From Arcobacter roscoffensis (GTDB taxonomy: Bacteria; Campylobacterota; Campylobacteria; Campylobacterales; Arcobacteraceae): a DNA stretch of 64,000 bases. The notes under the pieces were generated by a model. The model was not told the DNA's origin, did not search any database, and saw nothing but the letters and a program-made list of their open reading frames with translations. This document shows positions 43,862 to 52,825 of this stretch, one piece after another. The number at the start of each line of letters is the position of its first letter. The stretch's first letter is position 1. The position numbers and the translations under genes are program-made. The stretch lies in contig NZ_CP100595.1 in the NCBI RefSeq assembly GCF_024267655.1, forward strand, positions 1,860,001 through 1,924,000, read 5' to 3'.

Positions 43862-44322
43862 CTTTTTGCATCTCCAATGATTTTATTTGCTCTTTTTACA
43901 AGATATTTTTTACCTGCTTCATATGCCTCATCATTCTTAGAGGTTGCCGTACTTAAAAAAGGTTTTGGCTGCATATATGCTGTACCTTTCTCTAAAAAAA
44001 AGGCTGCATAACCACTTGCTACCTCTCCTTTAATGCTCCATTTTTTACCATCAGATAAAGTAAACCTTTTTCTTTTAACTTTACTAGCTAATGGAACTAC
44101 TCCATAATGAACTATATTTTTATCTTTACTTCTTTGTTTTTGAATAGTAAGGCTTTCTTTTGTTGAACCTGTATCAACAGGAACATTTTTCTTTGCTTCT
44201 TCTAATATGACTTTTGCACCTGCTCTTACCATTCCTGACAATGCCTTTTTTTGAACACTTTGAGGTAACTTTCTTAAAATACTTTCTGCAGTATCAAGTC
44301 CTTTTACTTTTACACCAATCAT
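43858..44322 (-). CDS. HK97 gp10-like head-tail component
   Basis: The 154-residue protein matches the HK97-gp10_like pattern: VKVKGLDTAESILRKLPQSVQKKALSGMVRAGAKVI, LEEAKKNVPVDTGSTKESL and a C-terminal YAAFFLEKGTAYMQPKPFLSTA. The VDTG motif and the late F-LE-GT segment are characteristic. It belongs to the neck or tail-completion group and overlaps both neighbours. Confidence 0.85.
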   Translation of the reverse strand: MIGVKVKGLDTAESILRKLPQSVQKKALSGMVRAGAKVILEEAKKNVPVDTGSTKESLTIQKQRSKDKNIVHYGVVPLASKVKRKRFTLSDGKKWSIKGEVASGYAAFFLEKGTAYMQPKPFLSTATSKNDEAYEAGKKYLVKRANKIIGDAKR

Positions 44323-44636
44323 TTCACTAGTTCTCCAACAATAAGTAACTCTCTTTTTCTTCTTGATGGATCAACAACTTCTTTAATGTCATAATTCTCT
44401 TTTTCAAAAACTATTCTCATATCAGTTGTAACACCATCTATATATCTAAGACGAAACTTTTTGACTATTTTGTCAGTATATTTACCATTAAAATATTTTT
44501 CATTCGAACTTACATGAGATACTTGTGTTCTTGTTTCTACAAATGGTTCAAAAGTTTTTACTTTTTCTTTATATTCATTTGATGTGGTAATTGATTTTTC
44601 AATTACTATTACATCTCTCAATGAACCTGCTCTCAT
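44319..44636 (-). CDS. Head closure / head-tail joining protein
   Basis: The 105-residue product begins MRAGSLRDVIVIEKSITTSN and continues FVETRTQVSHVSSNEKYFNGK and RLRYIDGVTTDMRIVFEKENYDIKEV. This is the compact beta-barrel pattern of the Phage_H_T_join family (SPP1 gp16-like). It seals the head after packaging. It is tightly packed between the connector and gp10-like genes. Confidence 0.82.
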   Translation of the reverse strand: MRAGSLRDVIVIEKSITTSNEYKEKVKTFEPFVETRTQVSHVSSNEKYFNGKYTDKIVKKFRLRYIDGVTTDMRIVFEKENYDIKEVVDPSRRKRELLIVGELVK

Positions 44637-45202
44637 TACATTGACCTTATTCTATATCTATCTAAAACACTATCAACATGACCAAGTTTTGTACTTATAG
44701 TTCCAAGAACAAGTTCTTCTCTATGTTCATAAAGAGTATTAACTCTTACTTTCAGCCATTGTCTTAACATTGCAGGGAATTTATCTGCAGTTTCATATCC
44801 ACTTGTAAAAGTGATTTTTACAGCTTGTGGATGAACTTTTAGACCTGGAAGATTTTCAAAGACTAAAGTTCCTACTTCTAACTCTTCATAAAAAAAGTAA
44901 TTCGCAGTTTCTAATGTTTGATAATTTCCATCTTGGTCCATATACTCAATCTTTGAAACTCCTTGAATAGGATTCTTAGGAAGTCTCATATTTTGAGTAA
45001 ATTTTGGAAGTGTTAACTCGTAAGTAGCACTTGCAAACTGTCTATTTGTAATATCTTCTGCATCATTTATTGCTGCTTTTATTAAATCGCTCATAACTTT
45101 GTCATCATGAGCTCCTACAATATTTGCAAATTCTTTTGCATCTTCTAAAGATAAAATAGCTTCAATAGATTCAGTTGTTGGTGCTACTGTTTGCTTTAAC
45201 AT
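44636..45202 (-). CDS. Head-tail connector (gp6-like adaptor)
   Basis: The 188-residue protein has the helical adaptor pattern LSLEDAKEFANIVGAHDDKVMSDLIKAAINDAEDITNRQF. A beta section follows (LPKNPIQGVSKIEYMDQDGNYQTL) and then a helix FPAMLRQWLKVRVNTLYEHREEL. These are standard for HK97 gp6-like / DUF3199 adaptors that bind the portal. It shares one base with the head closure gene. Confidence 0.83.
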   Translation of the reverse strand: MLKQTVAPTTESIEAILSLEDAKEFANIVGAHDDKVMSDLIKAAINDAEDITNRQFASATYELTLPKFTQNMRLPKNPIQGVSKIEYMDQDGNYQTLETANYFFYEELEVGTLVFENLPGLKVHPQAVKITFTSGYETADKFPAMLRQWLKVRVNTLYEHREELVLGTISTKLGHVDSVLDRYRIRSM

Positions 45203-45616
45203 CTACTTTCCTTTACTCTCTTGTGATAAATCATCTTTTTTACTGTCATTAGAGTTTTCATTTTTTGTACTCTCTTTCTTTGCTAAATCTTCTGCAAGTG
45301 CTACATAAGATTTATAGTATGTTGCACCATCACCAAGAGCATGAGTAATCTCATCAATTTGAGCTTGATGATGTTCTCTTTTTTCTTTTAACTCTTTTGC
45401 ATGAAGAAGTGCAGTTGCTTTTTGTTCATTTTCTTCTTGAAGAAGTTTCTCTTCACTTAATTTTTTAAGATAGTCAGTATAAATTTTTTTATTTGTAGGT
45501 TCAGCTAATTCTCTTACTATCATTCTATGTGCGGCATCATCAGTAAATTCTTCTTCTTCGCCTACGGTGAAATCTTTATTTTCACCGCTTATATATGTTA
45601 AAAATCTAATTTTCAT
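45203..45616 (-). CDS. Hypothetical head-region protein
   Basis: The 137-residue protein lies between the capsid and connector genes. The N-terminal part (IRFLTYISGENKDFTVGEEEEFTDDAAHRMI) looks like a short beta barrel. A long charged coiled coil follows (about residues 48-90), then a Ser/Asn/Lys-rich disordered tail. It may be a capsid decoration or head-associated protein. No family is recognised. Confidence 0.6.
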   Translation of the reverse strand: MKIRFLTYISGENKDFTVGEEEEFTDDAAHRMIVRELAEPTNKKIYTDYLKKLSEEKLLQEENEQKATALLHAKELKEKREHHQAQIDEITHALGDGATYYKSYVALAEDLAKKESTKNENSNDSKKDDLSQESKGK

Positions 45617-45625
45617 AATTTAGAC

Positions 45626-46801
45626 CTATGAAGCTGGCATTTTTAATTTTTTTACTGCTTCAGGAAGTACTAATTTACCATCCACTCTTTTATCAATTCT
45701 AAATCCAACATGCCCTGTATCTGCATATTTTTCATTTAATCTTTTTAATGTCATAACTTTTCTATCTTTGATGTGATAATAAGAAAAATCACCATAAGCA
45801 ATAGGAGTTGTATTAGCAGCAATATCAGGCATATACTTATTAATTCTAATTGGCTTATTATCAAAAGTATCTGGGTTTCCATTAAATCCTTGTACCCATA
45901 AATATTGGCCGTCTGAACCTTTTAATTTTCTAAGTTTTGCTCTTGTGTTTTTATTCATCATAAGCCATGCATTTCCTTCATAATCTTCATCCAATGAAGC
46001 CATAAAGTCAATCATTTCATCTCCAGATATTCCAATAGTAGCTGTTGTTAAACCTGTTTCTGCAGTTACTAAAACCCCTTTTGGTTTTTTTGTTCCATCA
46101 CCACTAATAAATGCAGCTTCTTCTGCTTTTGTAGTTGACTTTGAAAATTTCATAGCAACATACCCTTCAATAGCTGGAACAGAATCTTCAAGTGCTTCAT
46201 CTGTAACTTTTACAATTCTTCCTGTTTTCCATGCAGATAATTGAACATTCCCAATTGTTGGATCAGATTCAGGATAAGTTCCTTCTTCATCAATCCACCC
46301 ATTTTCACCATCATCACCTTCAACTGGAATATTCTCAGTATGAGATGAAAGTGTAACTGTTGCCAAATCTCTAATATAAGATTTTTCAGTAGTTTTTTGG
46401 ATAATAGTATCTGCGAAAGTCTCTGGAACTAAATACCCACCTTTTGAATCATTTGTTGTTACAAGTGCTCTTGATTCCTCAGGAGTCAATGCTTCATTTC
46501 TTGCCATTTTCCAAAAAGCTCTTTTCCCAATATCACTTGAATCTTCATCATCATTATTATCATTAGAAGTTCCATTTTCATATGCAGGATTTGTAGTTTC
46601 CTGATTCATGTAACTATTTCTTTTTGATGCTCTTTCTAATCTTTTAATTTGTTTTTCATCTCTCTCGTACTCTTCTTCAATTGAATCGTATCTTTGAGAT
46701 TCTTCATGTGTTAAACCTTTTTCAGAATCAGCACCATCTAAAATTGCTTGTAATTGTTTAAATCTTTTAGCTTGTAAAGCTCTTAATTGTTCTAATGTCA
46801 T
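45626..46801 (-). CDS. Major capsid protein, HK97 fold
   Basis: The 391-residue protein has an N-terminal delta-domain coiled coil (residues 1-65, RALQAKRFKQLQAILDGADSEKG then YDSIEEEYERDEKQIKRLERA) expected to be removed by the protease. The capsid domain shows GGYLVPETFADTII, GRIVKVTDEALEDS, LMMNKNTRAKLRKLK, IAYGDFSYYHIKDRK and FRIDKRVDGKLVLPEAVKKLK, all typical of HK97-type capsids. Position after the protease gene agrees. Confidence 0.95.
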   Translation of the reverse strand: MTLEQLRALQAKRFKQLQAILDGADSEKGLTHEESQRYDSIEEEYERDEKQIKRLERASKRNSYMNQETTNPAYENGTSNDNNDDEDSSDIGKRAFWKMARNEALTPEESRALVTTNDSKGGYLVPETFADTIIQKTTEKSYIRDLATVTLSSHTENIPVEGDDGENGWIDEEGTYPESDPTIGNVQLSAWKTGRIVKVTDEALEDSVPAIEGYVAMKFSKSTTKAEEAAFISGDGTKKPKGVLVTAETGLTTATIGISGDEMIDFMASLDEDYEGNAWLMMNKNTRAKLRKLKGSDGQYLWVQGFNGNPDTFDNKPIRINKYMPDIAANTTPIAYGDFSYYHIKDRKVMTLKRLNEKYADTGHVGFRIDKRVDGKLVLPEAVKKLKMPAS

Positions 46802-46806
46802 TTTTG

Positions 46807-47433
46807 TTAACCTCTTTTTAATAAATTTAATTTTCTTTTATAGAACTCATGTGAGAATCTTTTCTCATCTTCAATATTTTCAGGTTTATTTTTTTCAATT
46901 TTAAAGGCTCCTGAATCTGCCCCTTTCCATACAGCTGACAATTCAACAATGTCAAAATCTGTCACTAAAATATGATTTGGTTGATCTTTATATTTTGTTT
47001 CTACTATTTCATTAATTCTATATCCAATAGAAACATCTGTTAAGATTCCCTCATCATATTTAAGCTTCACATTTTGAGAATATTCATCGCTGCAATATCT
47101 AACATCTGCAAAAAGTTCTTTACCTACTTTTTGTTTATTCTCAATAGCACCAATTGCAGTGTCTACTCTAGGATTATGATCTGTAAAAAAAGTTTTTAAG
47201 GCTTCATACTTAGCACCATCTAAAGACAATTCTTCAATAAATATTTCACCTTCCCACCAGTCATATCTTTCACAAGCATTGTTTTCTGAAATTAATACAA
47301 ATCTGTGATTATTTTCATTTAATTCAGCTTGGTTATCTGCTCTTGATTCTTCATTTGATTTTGGAATTTGCATAACAGATGCATTTCTGTAAAAGACTTG
47401 TCCGCAAAGCAACTCTCTAATATTAATCTTCAT
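46807..47433 (-). CDS. Prohead protease, HK97 family
   Basis: The 208-residue protein matches the U35/HK97 protease group. A candidate catalytic histidine is in TDHNPRVDTAIG and a serine in GILTDVSIGYRINEIVE. It cleaves the scaffolding part of the capsid protein during maturation. It overlaps the portal gene by 11 bases and is followed by the capsid gene after 5 bases. Confidence 0.88.
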   Translation of the reverse strand: MKINIRELLCGQVFYRNASVMQIPKSNEESRADNQAELNENNHRFVLISENNACERYDWWEGEIFIEELSLDGAKYEALKTFFTDHNPRVDTAIGAIENKQKVGKELFADVRYCSDEYSQNVKLKYDEGILTDVSIGYRINEIVETKYKDQPNHILVTDFDIVELSAVWKGADSGAFKIEKNKPENIEDEKRFSHEFYKRKLNLLKRG

Positions 47434-48625
47434 TACTATTCCCTTCAGTAGTAGTCATATTTAATGGTTGTAAGTATTTTTCACCCCCTGGTATTGGATT
47501 CATTTCTTCTTTTGCTCTAATTTCATTAGCATTCATCCATCCTCCATTTCTTGCAACATTGTATGCTTCATATCTTGTTTTAACATCACCTCTTAATAGC
47601 CCCTCAACATTAAATTTTGCATAATATTTTTGTTTTTCTGATTTAGTTAATAATTGCTTATTTATTGATTGTTCAATTCTTATAATGTAAGGTTGATATG
47701 TATATTTAACTAGCTCTTGAGATTGTTCTTGAATATTATTAAAAGATGATTTTGATAAATCAGCAATCAAGTGAGGAGGAACTCTAAAAATTCCACAAAT
47801 TTCACTCTTTTGAAATTGTCTTGTTTCTAAATATTGACTATCTCTATTTGAAACTGACATTGTTGCAATTTTCATTCCACCTTCTAAAATTGCAGGAACA
47901 TGTTTATTTTTGCCACCTTGTGAAATTATCCAGTCTTTTTTGAGTCGTTCATATGCATCGTTTTTAAGTGTTGCTGGGTGTTCTAAAGCAAAATTTGGTG
48001 TTGCATCATTTTTAAAAAATCTTGCACCATGTTTTTCACTAGATTTTGCAAGTCCTAAAGTTTCAACTTGATAAGAAATTGGAGAAAGTCCTGTAAATCC
48101 ATCTAAAGACATACCCATAACTTCAAATATTTCATTTTGTTCAAAGTGTATTGTTTTACCATTGATTTGGTACGTATAGAAAATCGTACCATCTTCAACT
48201 CTCCATTTTGTTACATTATTTGGAATAAATGGAATTAATCTAGTTACGTGTCCTAATCTATTTCTTATGATTTGAGCATAGAAATTTCCATATAAGCACA
48301 AATGCATAATTGACATTTCCCAAAAAGTGATAGCTGTATTTTCAGTATTTGGTTCAGATTGTAAAATATTGTATAGAGGATGTATTCTTGCTTTTTCTAT
48401 ATTTTCACCCTCTTGTTTATAAAGATGAAGAGGAAGAGAACTTATTCCCTCAGATAGAACTCTAATACATGAAAAAACTGTAGATATTTGCATTGCATTT
48501 TGTTTAGTAATTGACTCACCCGATTCTGTTTTATTACTACTAAAAATTTCACTCATTCCTTCTTTGTCAGAGGTTAGAACAGTATTGTTTCTAGTTTCCA
48601 TAAAAGAATTAAAAAAATTTCTCAT
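47423..48625 (-). CDS. Portal protein, HK97 family
   Basis: The 400-residue protein shows the phage portal pattern: QNAMQISTVFSCIRVLSEGISSLPLHLYK, LYNILQSEPNTENTAITFWEMSIMHLCLYGNFYAQIIRN, FFKNDATPNFALEHPATL, ICGIFRVPPHLIADLSKSSFNNIQEQS and LRGDVKTRYEAYNVARNGGWMNANEIRA. It forms the ring through which DNA enters and leaves the head. Confidence 0.95.
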   Translation of the reverse strand: MRNFFNSFMETRNNTVLTSDKEGMSEIFSSNKTESGESITKQNAMQISTVFSCIRVLSEGISSLPLHLYKQEGENIEKARIHPLYNILQSEPNTENTAITFWEMSIMHLCLYGNFYAQIIRNRLGHVTRLIPFIPNNVTKWRVEDGTIFYTYQINGKTIHFEQNEIFEVMGMSLDGFTGLSPISYQVETLGLAKSSEKHGARFFKNDATPNFALEHPATLKNDAYERLKKDWIISQGGKNKHVPAILEGGMKIATMSVSNRDSQYLETRQFQKSEICGIFRVPPHLIADLSKSSFNNIQEQSQELVKYTYQPYIIRIEQSINKQLLTKSEKQKYYAKFNVEGLLRGDVKTRYEAYNVARNGGWMNANEIRAKEEMNPIPGGEKYLQPLNMTTTEGNSNED

Positions 48626-48807
48626 TTTTCAACTCCTTCATTAGCAAATATCAAAAATAAAACTACCATCACACAAGACATTATAAGCCCTAAGCCAAGC
48701 ACATATACAAAAGTTTTAGCATAGAACAAGGCCGTTCCTATACTAAAAACAATCGAAATTAAAACGAATAAGAATAGTAATGCGATTGATAGTTTTATTT
48801 TTTTCAT
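48622..48807 (-). CDS. Small two-pass membrane protein in the head module
   Basis: The 61-residue product is almost wholly two membrane helices (LSIALLFLFVLISIVFSIGTALFY and VYVLGLGLIMSCVMVVLFLIFA). It starts with an acceptable ribosome site and overlaps the portal start by 4 bases. Its place between terminase and portal is odd for a membrane protein; function unknown. The 72-base gap before it contains a GACCAC-TTTT-GTGGTC hairpin (48831-48846). Confidence 0.6.
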   Translation of the reverse strand: MKKIKLSIALLFLFVLISIVFSIGTALFYAKTFVYVLGLGLIMSCVMVVLFLIFANEGVEK

Positions 48808-48879
48808 GAAGAAAGTTTAATAAATTGCCGACCACTTTTGTGGTCGTTAGCTTTTTTTTTAAAGAAATTTTCAAATTTA

Positions 48880-50520
48880 TCAGTTTAAAGTTAATAAACC
48901 TCTACTTTCATAAATACTTGTTTCATCTGTTGCATCAAAGTAAGATAGTGCATTTATTATGGCAGCAGCTCCATCTATTTTATTGTCAGGGTCTTCTTTA
49001 TCAGGCTTTATATTTCCCCCTGGTCCATTTAGAACTATTAGATTAAATACCATCCAGGTGGTAACTGGGTTTCCATCATGTCTAAATAAATTTAGCTTCA
49101 CCAGGTCTTTAAAAAACTTTGTTGGAGAGGTAAGAGATAGATAACCTTGAGGTAAATTAGTCAATAACTCTTCATAACCATCTTCTGTAAATCTTTTTAC
49201 TAGATGTTTAGCTTGAAAGGCATCATAAATAACACCATCACAATAATCAATACTTGGCTTCATATCCTCATAAATAAAATCATAGTCTATAACATCACCA
49301 GGTGTTGCATTTATATAACCTTGGTCTACCCAACTTCTAAGAGGTACATTTAGCTGTCTTGCTCTTTCATCGATATTATCATCAGGAATGTAGTAATTCA
49401 TCTTTGCATAGAAGATTCTACCTATCTTATAAATTCTAGCATTAGCACTAAAGTCATCTGTAATTGAAAGGTCAAAACCTTGTACAAAGTTTTCTTCAAT
49501 ATCTTCTGCTAGTTCCCCAGTTATTAAGTTTTGCCATTTTTCATAAGGTATAAATGCATCAGCTGAGTTAGTCCATATATTCAAGTTCTTTATTTTAAAG
49601 TTAGGCAACTTCTCAGGTCTATCTTTTGCTTGTTTAGCTTGTCTTTCCATATAATCTTTTGTTACAGATATTCCATAGTTAGGATTTGCTTTAAACCATG
49701 TAAGCTCATCAAAAGGATCATCATCTTTATCAGGTTGTGCAACAAATGCAAAGAAGTTATCATCTTCAATTACACCTTCTAAAACTTTCTGTGCATGGTC
49801 ATGCATCAGCTTTGCAGGACTTGTAATCTTTTTACCACTTGTAGTGATACTCATCATCAATGGCTGTTCTCTTGCACCTTGACTTGATTCTACAACTTCA
49901 TATAGTGAATCATCAGGGTGTGCATGATATTCATCTGCAACACCAACTGATACATTTAGTCCATCTTCCGTATCACTATCTCTTCCAAGAGTATCAAAAG
50001 TAGTATCTATTTTTTTTAATGTAACTACTCCATATGATGAGTGATAATCTTTTTTTAAATCAGGATGTGCAGCAATCATCTTTTCTATACCATGCCATGC
50101 TAATTTAGCTTGTTTCTTTTTTGTAGCAAAGATTACAACTTCGCCACCTATTTCAAATCTAACTAAACTATCTACTATCGTGATAGCCGAGGCTAAAAGT
50201 GTTTTACCATTTTTTCTAGGAATAAAAATAAAGATAGTATTAAATCTTCTAACCCATTTCCCATCACTGTTTTTTTGTTCCCATCCAAAAGCAATAGCAA
50301 TAACTTTCTTTTGCCAATCTTCAAGAATCAATGGTTGTTTAGCCCATTTACCTTTATAGTGTCTTAGGGTTTGAATAAGTTCTACATAAAGCTTACCTAG
50401 CTTTTTGTTATATCTAAGATTTGGCTTTTCGGCATTTCTTACTGCTTCTAAATCTCTGTAGTGTCTTTCAAATGTCTTTTCATAGTAACAGTATACTTCT
50501 TGACCTTTAAAGAATGCCAT
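48880..50520 (-). CDS. Terminase large subunit
   Basis: From the ATG at 50520, preceded by AGAGGA, the 546-residue packaging motor has the ATPase motif IFIPRKNGKTLLASA, then a Walker B-like LNVSVGVADEYHAH. The nuclease part has FVQGFDLSITDDFSANARI and GVIYDAFQAKHLVKRF. It belongs to the HK97/P27-associated TerL group. A longer frame to 50556 has no ribosome site. It overlaps the small subunit gene by 14 bases. Confidence 0.94.
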   Translation of the reverse strand: MAFFKGQEVYCYYEKTFERHYRDLEAVRNAEKPNLRYNKKLGKLYVELIQTLRHYKGKWAKQPLILEDWQKKVIAIAFGWEQKNSDGKWVRRFNTIFIFIPRKNGKTLLASAITIVDSLVRFEIGGEVVIFATKKKQAKLAWHGIEKMIAAHPDLKKDYHSSYGVVTLKKIDTTFDTLGRDSDTEDGLNVSVGVADEYHAHPDDSLYEVVESSQGAREQPLMMSITTSGKKITSPAKLMHDHAQKVLEGVIEDDNFFAFVAQPDKDDDPFDELTWFKANPNYGISVTKDYMERQAKQAKDRPEKLPNFKIKNLNIWTNSADAFIPYEKWQNLITGELAEDIEENFVQGFDLSITDDFSANARIYKIGRIFYAKMNYYIPDDNIDERARQLNVPLRSWVDQGYINATPGDVIDYDFIYEDMKPSIDYCDGVIYDAFQAKHLVKRFTEDGYEELLTNLPQGYLSLTSPTKFFKDLVKLNLFRHDGNPVTTWMVFNLIVLNGPGGNIKPDKEDPDNKIDGAAAIINALSYFDATDETSIYESRGLLTLN

Positions 50521-51106
50521 CTTGGTCCTCTTCATTTTCACTTGACTTATTAACACTTTCTATTATGTCGTAAATTGTTGTTTGGCCTTCATCCTCTTTT
50601 CCTAGATCTAATCCTATTTTCTTTCTTGCTGCTATTGACAATCCAAGCTGTTGAGCAATAGACACTAGACTCTTTTGAAGTGCAAGCATTGCAGTAAAGT
50701 TTGGTGACATATACTCTGTGCCTGTTTTCACACTTTTAGAGAGTATACCTCTTGTATTTAGTTCTTGTTCTAGTTCCAAATACCTTTCATAATTCTTAGC
50801 ATACATCACAATTAGTGGTTCATCAACATTGCTGTACTTGTTCCCAAGTTCATCTTTAAGTTCAATCATCTTTCTAATTGCTATTTTGCCTAGAACTTTC
50901 TCATGTGCAGGCTTTTCAGTTCTTTTTTTAGTGGAATTATTGGAAGATTTGGAAACCTTTTTGGAAACCCTATGCGATATGTTCCAACCATCTTGTTTTG
51001 CAATTTGAATCAATTTTGTGTGGCTTACATCATGTTCTTTAGCTATTGCACGATATGACTGCTTTGTATTTTCGACTTTATCTTTTGCTAATTCATAGTT
51101 TTCCAT
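50507..51106 (-). CDS. Terminase small subunit (P27-like)
   Basis: The 199-residue protein has an N-terminal helix-turn-helix (SYRAIAKEHDVSHTKLIQIAKQDGWN). The C-terminal helical region, YLELEQELNTRGILSKSVKTG then MLALQKSLVSIAQQLGLSIAARKKIG, is typical of P27-type small terminases. It recognises the packaging start site, which should lie nearby. The order HNH, small subunit, large subunit is typical of cos phages. Confidence 0.87.
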   Translation of the reverse strand: MENYELAKDKVENTKQSYRAIAKEHDVSHTKLIQIAKQDGWNISHRVSKKVSKSSNNSTKKRTEKPAHEKVLGKIAIRKMIELKDELGNKYSNVDEPLIVMYAKNYERYLELEQELNTRGILSKSVKTGTEYMSPNFTAMLALQKSLVSIAQQLGLSIAARKKIGLDLGKEDEGQTTIYDIIESVNKSSENEEDQDGIL

Positions 51107-51209
51107 TATACCCCACCCCTCGAAAATAGAGTTTGTAAAAATTCAAGAGGGGGTTCGGTGTTTAGGCTTTTACTCTGTAGGATTTGAACTACCCCTCCCC
51201 TTATGATTT
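51107..51209. other. Candidate cos/packaging region
   Basis: This is the only gap between HNH and terminase genes and is rich in C and G tracts although the prophage is AT-rich. CCCCTCGAA (51116-51124) is partly inverted by TTCAAGAGGGG (51142-51152), and ACCCCTCCCC follows at 51191-51200. Cos sites of HNH-containing phages often lie here. No cut site can be defined by eye. Confidence 0.35.
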
Positions 51210-51545
51210 TTACCATCTGTTACCTTCTTCAATTTCTTTTTTATTATGGCAGCTGTTACACATTGGCTGTAAATTATTTAAATCTAATTTTGCACCACCA
51301 TCTTTGATTGCTTTTTTATGGTCAACCATTTGTGCAGGATGACCACACTCTACACAAAATGGATTTTCACTAAGAACTAAAGCTCTTGTGTTTTTCCATT
51401 CTTTGCTATGATAAAACTTATCAAGCTCTTTATTTCTTCTAGTTCTATCATAAGTTTTGTTTCTATCCTTTGTACATTTAGGACATCTTTGCTTTGCATG
51501 AGTTTGATTCCAAAACCCATGAATTGGACATATTTTCTTTTTCAT
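51210..51545 (-). CDS. HNH endonuclease
   Basis: The 111-residue protein has N-terminal CPIHGF and CPKCTKD cysteine pairs. The HNH core is NPFCVECGHPAQMVDHKKAIKDGGAKLDLNNLQPMCNSCHNKKE. Small HNH proteins next to terminase in siphoviruses assist cos cleavage and packaging. It overlaps the preceding gene by 4 bases. Motif residues appear intact. Confidence 0.9.
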   Translation of the reverse strand: MKKKICPIHGFWNQTHAKQRCPKCTKDRNKTYDRTRRNKELDKFYHSKEWKNTRALVLSENPFCVECGHPAQMVDHKKAIKDGGAKLDLNNLQPMCNSCHNKKEIEEGNRW

Positions 51546-51919
51546 TTATAAAATCCTAAAATAGTATTTTTAGTAAGCTTGATTACATGATCATACTCAT
51601 CTACTTCACCAGGCTTAATCTTTGCACCAACAAATCCATCTTTAAGCAGCTTAATAATCTCATCATCTAATTTCACATAGATATGGCCATGCATATTTTG
51701 AATACTTGCTTTTATCTCATAACCTTTTCTAAGTGCAATTGAGAAATAACCTTTGTTTAGTTCGAGCTTCTTCTCAACATAGAATGCAAGCTGATAATCA
51801 TCCCAGTTCTTAGGAATTGGAAAGTTAGTAAATATATCATTCAAAACTTCTTTTGAGATCTTATGTTTCTTTTCTACTTGCTGCATATAGTCAAGTAAGT
51901 TATCAGGAACTTTAGACAT
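51542..51919 (-). CDS. Hypothetical phage protein, 125 residues
   Basis: The product has a helical N-terminus (NLLDYMQQVEKKHKISKEVLNDIF) and a mixed C-terminal half with IYVKLDDEIIKLLKDGF and HVIKLTKNTILGFYK. No signal or membrane segment is seen. It shares a base with the replication protein gene and overlaps HNH by 4 bases, so it belongs to the late-early junction of the operon. No family is recognised. Confidence 0.6.
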   Translation of the reverse strand: MSKVPDNLLDYMQQVEKKHKISKEVLNDIFTNFPIPKNWDDYQLAFYVEKKLELNKGYFSIALRKGYEIKASIQNMHGHIYVKLDDEIIKLLKDGFVGAKIKPGEVDEYDHVIKLTKNTILGFYK

Positions 51920-52794
51920 TAATCCTCCTTGATTCCAAAGTAATCATTTTTCATAAGCTTAGATACAAGCTCTGCATTTAGTGGAACTTCTTGACCTTTA
52001 TCGCTTACAAACTTGTTTTCACTTTCGTGATATAAACCTTGATGGGTAATACCTTTAGCATCTTTGAACCATGCTCTTTGAGGTAAGTAACTATCTATCA
52101 CACCATTTAAAAAACCATCAAAGTGTTTTTCATATCCTGGTGTCATTTCTTCTTTTGCTTTTTTAATAGCAATTTCTAAAAGTTCTAAGTCTGTATGTTT
52201 CCATCTTTTTTGAAAAATAGTTAAAGCTCTTTTTTTATTTGATTGTTTAACATCATACAAATTCCAAAGAATACTAAAATTTTTAGGATAGATTGTTTTT
52301 GATTTAGAAGAAGCATTTGTCGAATCATTTTCGACATTTATATTAATAAGATTCTTATTAGAATCTTTGTTCAGTTTTTGTTCAGTTGTGTTTTTAGTAG
52401 TGTTCAGTTGTGTTTTTGAAAGTTCCGATACTGTCGGTGTTTTATTGGTATTTAACTGTTCAGTTGTGTTTTTAGTAGTGTTCAGTTTTTGTTCAGTTGT
52501 ATTTGCAACAGAGGTATGGTGTGAATCGTTTTGAATCATCCAATAACTAAAATATCTATCTATTTCATGCTTAAAATCTTTAATCCAGCTATTTACTGTT
52601 CCTACAGATTTTCCCCAACTCTTACCATAGAATCGAACAGAGTTAACAGTCTCATTGTGCATATCAAAGTAATACTCCATAAATGCACGAGCTTTATCTC
52701 TTTTGCCTGTCTGTTGTAAGTCCTCTATATAATTAGATGGAATAGTAACATAATGTTTTCTAGTTTTAACTTGGGCTTCTTCTTGTCTTGCCAT
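51919..52794 (-). CDS. Phage replication initiator candidate with repeat-rich linker
   Basis: The 291-residue protein has an N-terminal winged-helix-like region (KARAFMEYYFDMHNETVNSV then SWGKSVGTVNSWIKDFKHEI). An Asn/Thr/Gln-rich linker (about 98-160, repeated NTTKNTTEQ) follows, then a C-terminal helical domain (IYPKNFSILWNLYDVKQSNKKRAL) seen in DnaT/O-like phage replication proteins. It is encoded directly after DnaB. The linker is specified by DNA iterons, so the gene probably carries the phage origin inside it, as lambda O does. Confidence 0.7.
   Translation of the reverse strand: MARQEEAQVKTRKHYVTIPSNYIEDLQQTGKRDKARAFMEYYFDMHNETVNSVRFYGKSWGKSVGTVNSWIKDFKHEIDRYFSYWMIQNDSHHTSVANTTEQKLNTTKNTTEQLNTNKTPTVSELSKTQLNTTKNTTEQKLNKDSNKNLININVENDSTNASSKSKTIYPKNFSILWNLYDVKQSNKKRALTIFQKRWKHTDLELLEIAIKKAKEEMTPGYEKHFDGFLNGVIDSYLPQRAWFKDAKGITHQGLYHESENKFVSDKGQEVPLNAELVSKLMKNDYFGIKED
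52369..52498. repeat. Iteron array, candidate prophage replication origin
   Basis: Six exact copies of GTTCAGTT start at 52369, 52380, 52402, 52458, 52480 and 52491. The spacings are 11, 22, 56, 22 and 11 bases, mirror-symmetric and close to whole helical turns for the outer copies. All point the same way. They lie inside the replication-protein gene. Confidence 0.6.
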
Positions 52795-52825
52795 GATTTA
52801 TCCTCTTAAACTGGTATATTCTTAT

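Noticed and set aside
48831-48846. GACCAC-TTTT-GTGGTC hairpin as a minus-strand terminator
   Set aside because: The T-run lies on the plus-strand side; in the direction of the late transcript the stem is followed by mixed sequence, and essential head genes lie beyond it.
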